The notes beneath the pieces were generated by a model that saw only the letters and a program-made list of their open reading frames with translations, made no database searches and had not been told where the DNA came from. From NCBI RefSeq assembly GCF_002127965.1, contig NZ_CP018787.1, forward strand, positions 1,550,001 to 1,614,000: a stretch of 64,000 nt of DNA. The letters run 5' to 3'. This stretch comes from Oxalobacter formigenes (lineage in GTDB: Bacteria > Pseudomonadota > Gammaproteobacteria > Burkholderiales > Burkholderiaceae_D). A program made the translations under genes and the position numbers. Below are positions 54,866 through 63,438 of the stretch, one piece after another; within the stretch, counting starts at the first letter, position 1; each line of letters starts with the position of its first letter.

Positions 54866-55774
54866 ATGAAAAAAACGTTCATTCTTCTCTTTTCCGGTTT
54901 CATGGCGTTTTCGTCAATCTGTGTGGCACAGACCTTGCAGGAACAGGTCAACGCCATCGTTGCATCCCACCATGCCAAAATCGGCATCGTCATCGAAAAC
55001 GCCGACGGGAGCGAACAGGCGCACTATCATTCCGGCGATTTTTTCCCGATGCAAAGCGTTTTCAAATTCCCGATCGCACTGGCTGTGCTCGACAAGGTGG
55101 ACAAAGGCGAACTCCGTTTCAACCAGCGTATCTTCCTGAAAAAATCCGACCTGCGTCCCAATACATGGAGCCCCCTGCGAGAGAAGTACAAAAACGGGAA
55201 CGTGTATGTCTCCCTGAAAGAAATCCTGCGCACGACGATGAAAGACAGTGACAACAACGGCTGCGACATCCTGCTAAAACTGGCCGGTGGCCCCGGGGCT
55301 GTGACCGCTTACCTTCGGGAAAAAGGCATAAAAGACATGACGGTGGCCACAACCGAGAGAACCATGCACGGCGACTGGAATATACAGGCAAAAAACCGCG
55401 CGACCCCCGAAGCGACCAATCGCCTGCTGAAACTGTTTTATGAAAAGAAACTCCTGAAACCCGACACGCAGGCCTTTTTGTGGGCCGCCATGCGCGATTC
55501 GATGGTCTCCCCTGAACGGCTCAGAAACGGCCTTCCCCCGAAAACACCTTTAATCCACAAGACAGGCACCTCAATGGCCTTTTACAAAAAACAGGGCAAT
55601 ACCGTCAACGACATCGGCATTGTCGTCCTGCCCGACGGCAAGCCGCTTTTCATCAGCGTCCTCGTCTCCCACGGCAAGGAACCCAAAGCGAAGACCGAAA
55701 AAATGATCGCCCGTCTCTCGAAAACAGCATGGGAACACTTTTCGTCCGACAATCCCGCCATCGCCAGCCGTTGA
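54866..55774 (+). CDS. Class A beta-lactamase, subclass A2-like (copy 2)
   Basis: 302 residues with signal peptide (about 1-21). Motifs are S64-V-F-K67, SDN at 128-130, E164 in TERTMH and HKTGTS at 231-236, all intact. It is a diverged tandem duplicate of the enzyme at 53620. The differences cluster in the omega loop (GDWNIQAKNRATPEAT versus TVKDAQHKNWTTPAAM) and in the substrate-side helix, so spectra may differ. No LysR/AmpR-type regulator is adjacent, and expression may be constitutive. Confidence 0.92.
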   Translation: MKKTFILLFSGFMAFSSICVAQTLQEQVNAIVASHHAKIGIVIENADGSEQAHYHSGDFFPMQSVFKFPIALAVLDKVDKGELRFNQRIFLKKSDLRPNTWSPLREKYKNGNVYVSLKEILRTTMKDSDNNGCDILLKLAGGPGAVTAYLREKGIKDMTVATTERTMHGDWNIQAKNRATPEATNRLLKLFYEKKLLKPDTQAFLWAAMRDSMVSPERLRNGLPPKTPLIHKTGTSMAFYKKQGNTVNDIGIVVLPDGKPLFISVLVSHGKEPKAKTEKMIARLSKTAWEHFSSDNPAIASR

Positions 55775-55908
55775 CGATTTACCTCACTCCCTGAAAAAAA
55801 ACGGTGCACCAGCTGACCGATGTTTTTTGCCTTGTTACACTCGCCCCATCAAGACCACAAAAGGTCTATCAAACACCTAAAGGCAAAACACATTTTTCAG
55901 GGAAAACC

Positions 55909-56616
55909 ATGAGCAAGACAAGCGAAACCAACTGGATCGAGAGCGGCAAAAAACCGAGAACCTTCAGCGAAATGCGGGAAGCGTTCAGCCAGATACGCGG
56001 CATGATGAGCGACTGGCGGAAAAAACAGGAAATGTTCGACAATACCCCTGACGAGGATCTTGAAACACGCGTCGCCAACCTGTCCGCTCTGGTGGAAAAA
56101 ATGAAAGCGTCGGCCATGTGCCGGTCTCCACTGCAGGACGACATAGAAATGACGTATCTTCTGGAAGCGATCCATAAATACATGGCCGTTCCAGCCGGAA
56201 CAGTCGTTTATTTCTGCTCGCACAAGGCGCCGTATGGCTACCTGAAGGCAGACGGTTCCGCCGTTGGCCGTGAAGAATACAAGGAACTTTTTGCTGCCAT
56301 CGGCGTATATTTCGGCTCGGGTGACGGTGTGTCCACCTTCAATCTGCCCGACCTGCGCGGCGAATTCATCCGTTCACTGGACAATGGCCGGGGCGTCGAT
56401 GCCGGGCGTGAACTGGGTAACGTCCAGATGGATGAATTCAAAAGCCATTACCACGGCTTTCTTGACCGTCCGAACATGCGACTGGAAAGCGGCGTCTATA
56501 CCTGGACACCTCAGGTCATGGAAGTGGCCGAACAGGATTCCATCTCGACCACCCGCGCAGGCGGATCGGAAACGCGCCCGCGCAATATCGCCCTGCTGGC
56601 CTGCATCAAAATCTGA
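55909..56616 (+). CDS. Orphan phage collar-domain fiber protein
   Basis: 235 residues from ATG 55909 (AGGGAAAA site). The N-terminal part (1-130) is helical and unlike the anchors of the tail-cluster fibers (RTFSEMREAFSQIRGMMSDWRKKQEMF). The C-terminal half is a phage collar domain: VPAGTVVYFCSHKAPYGYLKADGSAVGREEYKELFAAIG, then STFNLPDLRGEFIRSLDNGRGVD. It ends RPRNIALLACIKI, like fiber 4. It lies far from the tail cluster, beside the beta-lactamases. It may be a displaced fiber or a stand-alone adhesin. Confidence 0.82.
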   Translation: MSKTSETNWIESGKKPRTFSEMREAFSQIRGMMSDWRKKQEMFDNTPDEDLETRVANLSALVEKMKASAMCRSPLQDDIEMTYLLEAIHKYMAVPAGTVVYFCSHKAPYGYLKADGSAVGREEYKELFAAIGVYFGSGDGVSTFNLPDLRGEFIRSLDNGRGVDAGRELGNVQMDEFKSHYHGFLDRPNMRLESGVYTWTPQVMEVAEQDSISTTRAGGSETRPRNIALLACIKI

Positions 56617-56622
56617 AAAAAC

Positions 56623-57531
56623 TCAGGCTTTTTGGACCTGTTTTTTCACGGCTGTCCGTCTTTCCGCCAGATAGACGCCCGTCAGGATGAGCGCGCAGCC
56701 GCCGAGCGTCATCACGGTAATGGGTTCATCCAGCATCAGCCATGAGGTCAGCATGGCGACCAGCGGAACGATGTAAATGTAATTCGTGGCGTGAATCGCA
56801 CCGAGTTCCTTCACGGCGACGTTCCACATGATGAAGCACAGCATCGACGCGATGAAAGAGAGGAAAAGCAGGTTCATCCATACCGCCGGCTGAACCAGAA
56901 TCGCCGTATCCCAGTGCACCGGGTCGAAAGCCATGAATGGCACAACGGTAAGCACCCCGTAAAAAAACACCTTGCGCGTGATAAACAGCGTCGGATAACG
57001 CGTGTCGAGGCGCTTTAAAATCAGGCAGTAAAACGCCCATGACAAGGCGGCGACAGCTGTCAGCAAGTCACCGGCCGGAGACAGTTTCAAGACGAAATGC
57101 CCGTTGAAAACGACCAGTCCGACACCAAAGAGCGCCATGATCGACCCGATAATCAGGCTTTTTCTCAACTTTTCATTCCGGTAAAACAGCACGACCAGAA
57201 AAGCCGTCAGAAGCGGGGAAATACACACGATCAGCGAGACATTCGACGCCAAAGTCAGACCCAAAGCCGTATTTTCCGTCACGAAATAGAGCGCCCCGCC
57301 GCAAAAACCGGCCCCGACCATCCACAACTCGTCTTTAATGCTATCCGCGAACAGGCGTTTGGGCGCCAGAAAACAGATACACACATACGCCAGCACAAAC
57401 CGGTAAACGAAAATATCCACCGGTGACAAACCGTGCTGGATCAGCACCTTCGTCGAAACGAACGTCGTCCCCCAGATGGAAACCGTCACGAGTGCCATCA
57501 GGTGATACCAGATTGTGTGTTTGGAAGTCAT
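56623..57531 (-). CDS. EamA/DMT-family transporter
   Basis: 302 residues with ten predicted membrane helices in two EamA repeats. The start IWGTTFVSTKVLIQHGLSPVDIFVYRFVLAYVCI and the second repeat's LGAIHATNYIYIVPLVAMLTSWLMLDEPIT are typical. It is a drug/metabolite exporter-type carrier with unknown substrate. The gene is divergent from the Lrp regulator at 57830, which could control it. Confidence 0.88.
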   Translation of the reverse strand: MTSKHTIWYHLMALVTVSIWGTTFVSTKVLIQHGLSPVDIFVYRFVLAYVCICFLAPKRLFADSIKDELWMVGAGFCGGALYFVTENTALGLTLASNVSLIVCISPLLTAFLVVLFYRNEKLRKSLIIGSIMALFGVGLVVFNGHFVLKLSPAGDLLTAVAALSWAFYCLILKRLDTRYPTLFITRKVFFYGVLTVVPFMAFDPVHWDTAILVQPAVWMNLLFLSFIASMLCFIMWNVAVKELGAIHATNYIYIVPLVAMLTSWLMLDEPITVMTLGGCALILTGVYLAERRTAVKKQVQKA

Positions 57532-57829
57532 AAGAAATTCGAAAAAAACCGGATACCTTCCGGCAAGCCCTTTCGCCAGCGCTCATGCCAGACGAAAGAA
57601 AGGATTTTAACCGATCTGCCTGACGGGCCCGACAACCAGGGCTTCAGGGCCCCCGTTTCCTGACTGACGCCCGTAAAAAAACAGGACAGATTTCAGTTTT
57701 ATTATAGAGATTGACGAATAAAACGCCATAGATGGAATGAAAATAAGGAAAAAATCCTGCCATTCGCGGTTATACTGGCCATATTCTTTACCAAACCTGA
57801 AAAACCGCCAGAGAACAGGAAAAAACACC

Positions 57830-58300
57830 ATGACCCCGCTGGACAAGACCGACCTGAAAATACTGGAAGCCCTGCAAAACGACGCCAAAATCAATGCCAA
57901 GACCCTCGCTGCCGATTTGCACCTGTCCAAAACCCCGATATACGAACGCATCAAACGGCTGGAAGAAGAAGGCGTCATCAAGCAATACGTGGCACTGGTC
58001 GATCCGGAAAAAATCGGGCTGCCTCTCGTCGTCTTCTGCAACGTCACCCTCTCCACCCACGACAATGAACACATCCGGCAATTCCATGAAGCCATCGCCG
58101 ACATCGACGAAATCATGGAATGTTATTCCATCGGCGGAATCCACGACTTCTTTTTGAAAGTCGTCGTGAAAGACCTGAAAGCCTATGACCGCTTCGTCTT
58201 TGAAAAACTCACGAAAATCAAGGGCATCTCGAAAATGCAAAGTTCGTTCGTCCTGAGCGAAATGAAGCACACGACTGCCTTCAAACCGGCTTTGGGCTGA
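57830..58300 (+). CDS. Lrp/AsnC-family transcriptional regulator
   Basis: 156 residues from ATG 57830; the longer frame to 57737 has no ribosome site. The winged helix-turn-helix is at 1-60 (LDKTDLKILEALQNDAKINAKTLAADLHLSKTPIYERIKRLEEEGVI). The RAM ligand-binding domain is at about 65-150 (FCNVTLSTHDNEHIRQFHEAI ... GIHDFFLKVVVKDLKAY). It likely senses an amino acid. It sits divergently next to the EamA transporter, a common pair in amino-acid export. Confidence 0.9.
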   Translation: MTPLDKTDLKILEALQNDAKINAKTLAADLHLSKTPIYERIKRLEEEGVIKQYVALVDPEKIGLPLVVFCNVTLSTHDNEHIRQFHEAIADIDEIMECYSIGGIHDFFLKVVVKDLKAYDRFVFEKLTKIKGISKMQSSFVLSEMKHTTAFKPALG

Positions 58301-58394
58301 AAACGGCATGTCACGGACAGAAAACCGTTTTACTTCCTTGTGGCGTTGGTGGAAAATAGCCGGTCATTAGCGTTATCCCGATACTGACACGATC

Positions 58395-58793
58395 ATGCCC
58401 ATCCAATACTTTGCCAACCGTGAAATCACCGCTGAACAGGCCATTGCGCTCTACAGGAAAACCAGCCTTGGCGAAAGACGGCCGATAGACAGCCCGGAAA
58501 CCTTCGAACAGATGTTAAAACACGCCAACCTGATCGTCACGGCATGGGATGAAAACAGACTGGTCGGCATTTCCCGGACATTGACCGACTTCGTATACGT
58601 CGCCTACCTTTCCGACCTTGCCGTCGATGAAAGCTACCAGAAACAGGGAATCGGAAAGCAGCTCATCAAAGAGACCCAGGCCAACATCGGGCCCAAATGC
58701 AAAATCGTTCTGATCGCTGCACCGAAGGCCACCGGATACTATGGCCCCATCGGCTTCGAAAAACACCCGAGCGCCTGGACACTCGGCAAGTAA
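58395..58793 (+). CDS. GNAT-family N-acetyltransferase
   Basis: 132 residues. Motif A (YLSDLAVDESYQKQGIGKQLIKETQANIG) with the Q-x-x-G-I-G pyrophosphate loop and the final strand GFEKHPSAWTLGK identify a GNAT acetyltransferase. It is close to YhbS/YjcF-like small enzymes whose substrates are amino groups of small molecules. No operon partner. Confidence 0.88.
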   Translation: MPIQYFANREITAEQAIALYRKTSLGERRPIDSPETFEQMLKHANLIVTAWDENRLVGISRTLTDFVYVAYLSDLAVDESYQKQGIGKQLIKETQANIGPKCKIVLIAAPKATGYYGPIGFEKHPSAWTLGK

Positions 58794-58844
58794 CAGACAT
58801 ACCAACAGTTGCCCTGCCAGCTTGCTGCATCAGGTAACACAAGC

Positions 58845-59927
58845 TTAAAAAACGGACTGGAGTTCTTTCAGTTTTTTAATCGCATTCACGTTCCCCAGAG
58901 CCGCCGCCCTTTTATAGAGGGCGAGCGCCTTGTCCATATCGCGCTGCCCCTGATAACCCAGCTCGTACAAAAAGCCGAGACCATAAAGCAGATCCGGGTC
59001 TTTCGTCGAAAAAAGAGAATCGAACCAGTCTTTTATCCGTTCATGCGTGCGTTCCGGCTCAGGCCACTCTCCCATCTCAGTGAAAAAACGCCTGAACACC
59101 GCCCCGACACCGCGCGAACCCGTCTGGTTTTCCAGTTTCGCCGCCCAGCTTCGCGCTTCATCCAGACGGACTGGCTCGTTGCCCAGATAATATAAAACCA
59201 GTGAAGTCTGGGCATCAACACTGCCCTGCTGCGCCGCCTTTTCAAACCACCTGACCGCCTCGGCAGGATCAGCCTTCACCCCATTGCCGGTCAGATACGA
59301 CGAACCGGCAAGGAACTGCGCGCGTATGTCGCCATCGGCCGCCAGCTTCATCAGCCATTTGAACGCCTCCTGCCTGTCCTGCCTGACACCGGTTCCTTCA
59401 TTGAACATCTCATACAGCTTCCACATGGCATTCACATGTCCCTCATCGGCCGCCCTTTCAAAAAGGTCATGCGCCTGATGAAAGTCTTTCTCCCCGCCGA
59501 TCCCTTTCAAATAAGCGATCCCGAGATAATAAAGCGCCTCCGGATCGTCCGACAAGGCCGCCTGATTGAACCAGAAACGCGCTTCATGCACATTCCTCGC
59601 CACCCCGGTACCCTTGTAATACATCATCCCCAGACGCTTCTGTGCCTTCACCTCACCCCGTTTGGCCGCCTGCATGCAATACTGGAAAGCCAGCCGATCG
59701 TTTTCCTTGACCCCCTTTCCATCCTCATACATCTTGCACAAACCGAGCAAGGCATGCGAATCGCCCCGTTTTGCCTCCTGTTTGTAAACAGACAGGGCAT
59801 TTTCATAATCCCCTCTGGAATAAAAAACATCCCCCTTGCTCTTGTTTTCCTCACCGTTCTTCTCACAGCCCGATAAGGAAAACAAGAGAAAAAGGATAAT
59901 CGAAAGAGATAATGATTTTTTCAGCAT
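58845..59927 (-). CDS. Sel1-repeat lipoprotein, unit 1 (candidate immunity protein)
   Basis: 360 residues from ATG 59927. The lipoprotein signal LFLLFSLSGC places a lipid anchor on the cysteine at about 21. The body is a chain of Sel1 (tetratricopeptide-like) repeats, for example HALLGLCKMYEDGKGVKENDRLAFQYCMQAAKRGE and VKAQKRLGMMYYKGTGVARNVHEARFWFNQAALSDD. It is the member nearest the left of three Sel1 lipoproteins, each downstream of a conserved C-terminal domain gene. In type VI secretion some lipase immunity proteins are Sel1 lipoproteins, which makes immunity plausible but unproven here. Confidence 0.85.
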   Translation of the reverse strand: MLKKSLSLSIILFLLFSLSGCEKNGEENKSKGDVFYSRGDYENALSVYKQEAKRGDSHALLGLCKMYEDGKGVKENDRLAFQYCMQAAKRGEVKAQKRLGMMYYKGTGVARNVHEARFWFNQAALSDDPEALYYLGIAYLKGIGGEKDFHQAHDLFERAADEGHVNAMWKLYEMFNEGTGVRQDRQEAFKWLMKLAADGDIRAQFLAGSSYLTGNGVKADPAEAVRWFEKAAQQGSVDAQTSLVLYYLGNEPVRLDEARSWAAKLENQTGSRGVGAVFRRFFTEMGEWPEPERTHERIKDWFDSLFSTKDPDLLYGLGFLYELGYQGQRDMDKALALYKRAAALGNVNAIKKLKELQSVF

Positions 59928-60212
59928 GTAAAACGATATTCTTTTATAAAAACGGATAAACAGGATAAGCCATAAAAAATATGACGGGATACTAAAAACA
60001 TAAAAACGATTAATCCATTTTATTGCCCTTAAAAAGACCATTCAAAAAAACGAACAGCATCAGTCTTTTCAAAACGAACCGTCATAAACAAATAATGTAG
60101 CACCTCTGCAAAAAAATTCCAGTCATTTCCCGACATCACACCATGCTCCATCCGTCCCGTTCCGGTTTTGGTGGGGAATATCCAAAAATACACTGAAACG
60201 ACAGTCATGTGG

Positions 60213-60773
60213 CTACCCCTGGCCGCTTCCTTTATACGCGAACAACTCCACCACATTCTTCGCCAGCCGCCCCACTCCCGCCGTCAGCATGGCCTTGATC
60301 GCCCCGAAGATCGCCGCCGCATCCGATTCCATCCTCGCGTGTTTCGTTCCTGGCGAAAACCTTGCCTGATGGTCTGTACGCCCCGCTTTTCTCATCTCAC
60401 GGTACGCTCCGTTTTTCCACATGTCTTCTTCGCTCTTTTTCATGACTTCATCCATGTGTTCGTCGTATCGCTTTCCTTTCCCGTTCAAGGCGCCCAGTGT
60501 CAGTTCTCCCACTATTCCTAATGGCCCCATGTTTTTGATGATCCATGCAGTTCCCAGCAGGGCCATGATGTCCTGTGCGCCTTTTCCGGCTACCTTCACC
60601 CCCAGATAACCCGGGTTGGTCAGGCTGGCTTGATCGAAGTCTTTGCTTCTCGCGTCTTCGTGCTTTTTGCTCTCATCCCTGAACTGCTGACGGAACCGGT
60701 ACAGGCCATATTCCATCGGATCGAATTCGTATTCGATTTTCGTCTCCGGATCGGTATAGCGGGGCTTTAAAAT
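60213..60773 (-). pseudogene. C-terminal effector-like domain, unit 1 (5'-less cassette)
   Basis: The frame is open from a TGA at 60774-60776. It begins without a usual start at ILKPRYTDPETKIEYEFDPMEYGLYRFRQQFRDESKKHEDAR and ends with a unit-specific tip VELFAYKGSGQG. Residues from PRYTDPE to AIFGAIKAMLTAG are nearly the same in all three units, whereas the last 20-50 residues differ. This is the pattern of a displaced C-terminal end of a larger protein. An internal ATG at 60716 could start a shorter protein. The conserved part is helical; no enzymatic motif was recognised. Confidence 0.65.
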
Positions 60774-60797
60774 TCATTTATAAAATTCAAGAATTAA

Positions 60798-60829
60798 TAA
60801 AAAAAGTCCTCTCTGGATAGAGAGGACTT
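60798..60829 (-). terminator. Intrinsic terminator ending unit 2
   Basis: Stem AAGTCCTCTC/GAGAGGACTT followed by seven T on the minus strand. Confidence 0.85.
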
Positions 60830-60862
60830 ATAATTAATTTCAAAATAATCACATCTTATAAT

Positions 60863-61768
60863 TCACTGCAAACTTTTGTTTCGCGATTCAAATTCCTTTA
60901 AACTGTTTTTTGTCAGATCATATTTGCTTTTCGATGCCTGTTCATAGTAATAGCGCGCTTTTTCGAGGTTTTTTGGAACACCATCACCATTTTCATAGAT
61001 AACAGCCAATTGATACTGGGATATTGGATTTCCCTGATCGGCTGATTTCTTGTACCAATAGACAGCTTTTCTCATATCTTTATCCGGCGGAAGACTATAT
61101 TGGTATAACATTCCAAGAATACCTTCTCCTGTACTATTACCTTGTGCCGCTGCTTTTTCTGCCCAATAACGCGCTTTTTTCCTGTCAGTTAAAACACCAT
61201 CGCCGGAATAATATAATAACGCCAGACCTCCCTGTGAGTAGGCATCCCCCATTTCGGCAGCTTTTTCAAACCACTTCGCGGCTTCACTCCAATCCTGTAG
61301 TGTACCTTTTCCAGCGTAATACATAATTCCAAGCCTGATATACATGTCTTTTTTTTCTGCTTCATTCAAATCGGTTTCTTTTAATTCTTCAGACGCTTTT
61401 TTAAACCATTTGAATGTTTCTTTGAATCCTTCTCCATCTCTGGTATCCGGTATATGACAGGTTCCTGCTCTCAAAAAGGCTTTCCTGTTTCCCCCTTCTG
61501 CTGATTTTTGATAGTAATTGCAAGAAACGATTCTATCTTTTTCAACCCCATTACCCTGACGATACATTTCGCCAAGATAATAAGCGGCTTCCATACTTCC
61601 GGAACCATATGTTTTTTTTAGTGATGCCAACGCTTTATCATATGATCCGTTTTGATAGTATTCGATTCCTGCTTTTTCATCTGCGAGGTATTTATACTCT
61701 TTTTCTGTACAAGCGGATATTGTCAGAATCATTGCAATTATGATGAGAAATAAAGATTGTTTTTTCAT
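60863..61768 (-). CDS. Sel1-repeat lipoprotein, unit 2 (candidate immunity protein)
   Basis: 301 residues from ATG 61768 (signal KKQSLFLIIIAMILTISAC with a lipid-anchor cysteine). A longer start at 61816 overlaps the domain gene upstream. The body consists of Sel1 repeats such as AAYYLGEMYRQGNGVEKDRIVSCNYYQKSAEGGN and SQGGLALLYYSGDGVLTDRKKARYWAEKAAAQGN. The latter is very similar to unit 3 (62500), showing that both units come from one duplication. It is followed by a terminator that ends the unit. Confidence 0.85.
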   Translation of the reverse strand: MKKQSLFLIIIAMILTISACTEKEYKYLADEKAGIEYYQNGSYDKALASLKKTYGSGSMEAAYYLGEMYRQGNGVEKDRIVSCNYYQKSAEGGNRKAFLRAGTCHIPDTRDGEGFKETFKWFKKASEELKETDLNEAEKKDMYIRLGIMYYAGKGTLQDWSEAAKWFEKAAEMGDAYSQGGLALLYYSGDGVLTDRKKARYWAEKAAAQGNSTGEGILGMLYQYSLPPDKDMRKAVYWYKKSADQGNPISQYQLAVIYENGDGVPKNLEKARYYYEQASKSKYDLTKNSLKEFESRNKSLQ

Positions 61769-61802
61769 CTGGCTAAGTTCTTTTAAAATTGACTTGATTT
61801 CT

Positions 61803-62432
61803 TTATGGCTTTCCATTATTGGATTTATCTTTCAATTTGTCCATAAAGAAATCCAGACCATAATCCAGAGACGTATCCTGAAACCCCCTAGTAACAGGCC
61901 CCTCAGTCCCATCCCTCACCAACTTCCCGGCTCCCGCAGTCAGCACGGCCTTGATCGCCCCAAACAAGGCGGCCGCATCTGACTCCATCCTTGCGTGTTT
62001 GGTTCCTATCGAAAACCTTGCCTGATGGTCTGTCCGCCCGGCTTTTCTCATCTCACGGTACGCTCCGTTTTTCCACATGTCTTCTTCGCTTTTTTTCATG
62101 ACGTCATCCATGTGTTCATCGTATCGCTTTCCCTTGCCGTTCAGGGCGCCCAGTGCCACTTCTCCCACTGTTCCGGCTGCCCCCAGAAATTTCAATACCC
62201 ATGCGGTTCCCAGCAGGGCCATGATGTCCTGTGCGCCTTTTCCGGCTACCTTCACCCCCAGATAACCCGGGTTGGTCAGGCTGGCCTGATCGAAGTCTTC
62301 GCTTCTCGCGTCTTCGTGCTTTTTGCTTTCGTCACGGAACTGTTGCCTGAAACGGTACAGGCCATATTCCATCGGGTCGAATTCGTATTCGATTTTCGTC
62401 TCCGGATCGGTATAGCGGGGATTGGAGCTGAT
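61803..62432 (-). pseudogene. C-terminal effector-like domain, unit 2 (5'-less cassette)
   Basis: The frame is open from a stop at 62433-62435 and reads ISSNPRYTDPETKIEYEFDPMEYGLYRFRQQFRDESKKHEDARSED, then the shared helical core and a unit-specific tip (GKLVRDGTEGPVTRGFQDTSLDYGLDFFMDKLKDKSNNGKP). ATG 62372 could start a 189-residue protein. It has no full-length upstream part and begins near the same point as unit 1, so the array probably arose from recombination at the 3' end of a parent gene. It overlaps the longer possible start of the unit 2 lipoprotein. Confidence 0.65.
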
Positions 62433-62453
62433 TTATAAAATTGAAAAAGTAAT

Positions 62454-62480
62454 AAAAAAATCCTCCCTGTTGGGAGGATT
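62454..62480 (-). terminator. Intrinsic terminator ending unit 3
   Basis: Stem AATCCTCCC/GGGAGGATT with seven T on the minus strand. Confidence 0.85.
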
Positions 62481-62499
62481 TTAAAAAGTGAATCTTTAC

Positions 62500-63399
62500 T
62501 TAGTTTTTACTTTGATACGTGGCATTGAATTCCTCAAGGGCTTTTTTGGGTTCTTCATACTTACTCTTTGCCGCTTCTTCATAATAATAACGGGCTTTTT
62601 TCAAATCTTGCGGAACCCCTTCTCCCTTTTCATACATAACCGCCAACTGATGTTGTGCTGCGGTATTTCCCTGAGCTGCTGATTTCAAATACCATTCTGC
62701 TGCTTTTTCCAAATTTTGTTCAGGAGGCAAACTATACTGGTTCAACATACCAAGAACCACTTCTCCTGTATCATTGCCTTGCGCGGCCGCTTTTTCTGCC
62801 CAGTAACGCGCTTTTTTCCTGTCGGTCAAAACTCCATTGCCATTATAGTACAAAACCGCTAAACCACCCTGTGAGACAGGATCACCCAAATTGGCGATTT
62901 TCTCTGTCCATTTGGCTGCCTCGCTCAAATCCTGCAAAGTACCTCTTCCTGACAAATAGATATTCTGCATTAGAAAATAAAAATGTTTCCGGTCATACTC
63001 ACCAAGACCTGTTTCATTTATTTCATTTTCAACTTTTTTCGCCCATTTGAATGCTTCGGCATCATTCTTTTCCAATCCCCTACCTGTATAAAAACAGATG
63101 GCCGTCACCAAATAAGCGTTTTTATTGCCCCCTTTTGAAGATTCCAGATATCGTTGACAACCGGTATTTTCATTCTTTTCAACTCCTTCACCTTTATAAA
63201 ACATCTCTCCTAAATAATAAGATGCGATGGAATTACCTGATGAAGCCGACTTTTCCAATAGAGGTAACGCTTTTTCATATTGTTTCTGTTTATAATATTC
63301 AACACCTTCTTTTTCATCAAGTATATTTTTATCGTCACATCCTGACATTATCAGTAATGAAATTGATAAAAACAAAAAATAAAATAAAAATTTTTTCAT
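62500..63399 (-). CDS. Sel1-repeat lipoprotein, unit 3 (candidate immunity protein)
   Basis: 299 residues from ATG 63399 (signal KKFLFYFLFLSISLLIMSGC; lipid-anchor cysteine at about 20). Sel1 repeats follow, including SIASYYLGEMFYKGEGVEKNENTGCQRYLESSKGGN and SQGGLAVLYYNGNGVLTDRKKARYWAEKAAAQGN. It is close to unit 2 in the C-terminal repeats but clearly different in the N-terminal ones, where a cognate tip could bind. A more distal ATG at 63438 is less likely because it would displace the signal peptide. Confidence 0.85.
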   Translation of the reverse strand: MKKFLFYFLFLSISLLIMSGCDDKNILDEKEGVEYYKQKQYEKALPLLEKSASSGNSIASYYLGEMFYKGEGVEKNENTGCQRYLESSKGGNKNAYLVTAICFYTGRGLEKNDAEAFKWAKKVENEINETGLGEYDRKHFYFLMQNIYLSGRGTLQDLSEAAKWTEKIANLGDPVSQGGLAVLYYNGNGVLTDRKKARYWAEKAAAQGNDTGEVVLGMLNQYSLPPEQNLEKAAEWYLKSAAQGNTAAQHQLAVMYEKGEGVPQDLKKARYYYEEAAKSKYEEPKKALEEFNATYQSKN

Positions 63400-63438
63400 A
63401 ATTGATACTATCTGAATTAACAGGATGTATTTTAACAT

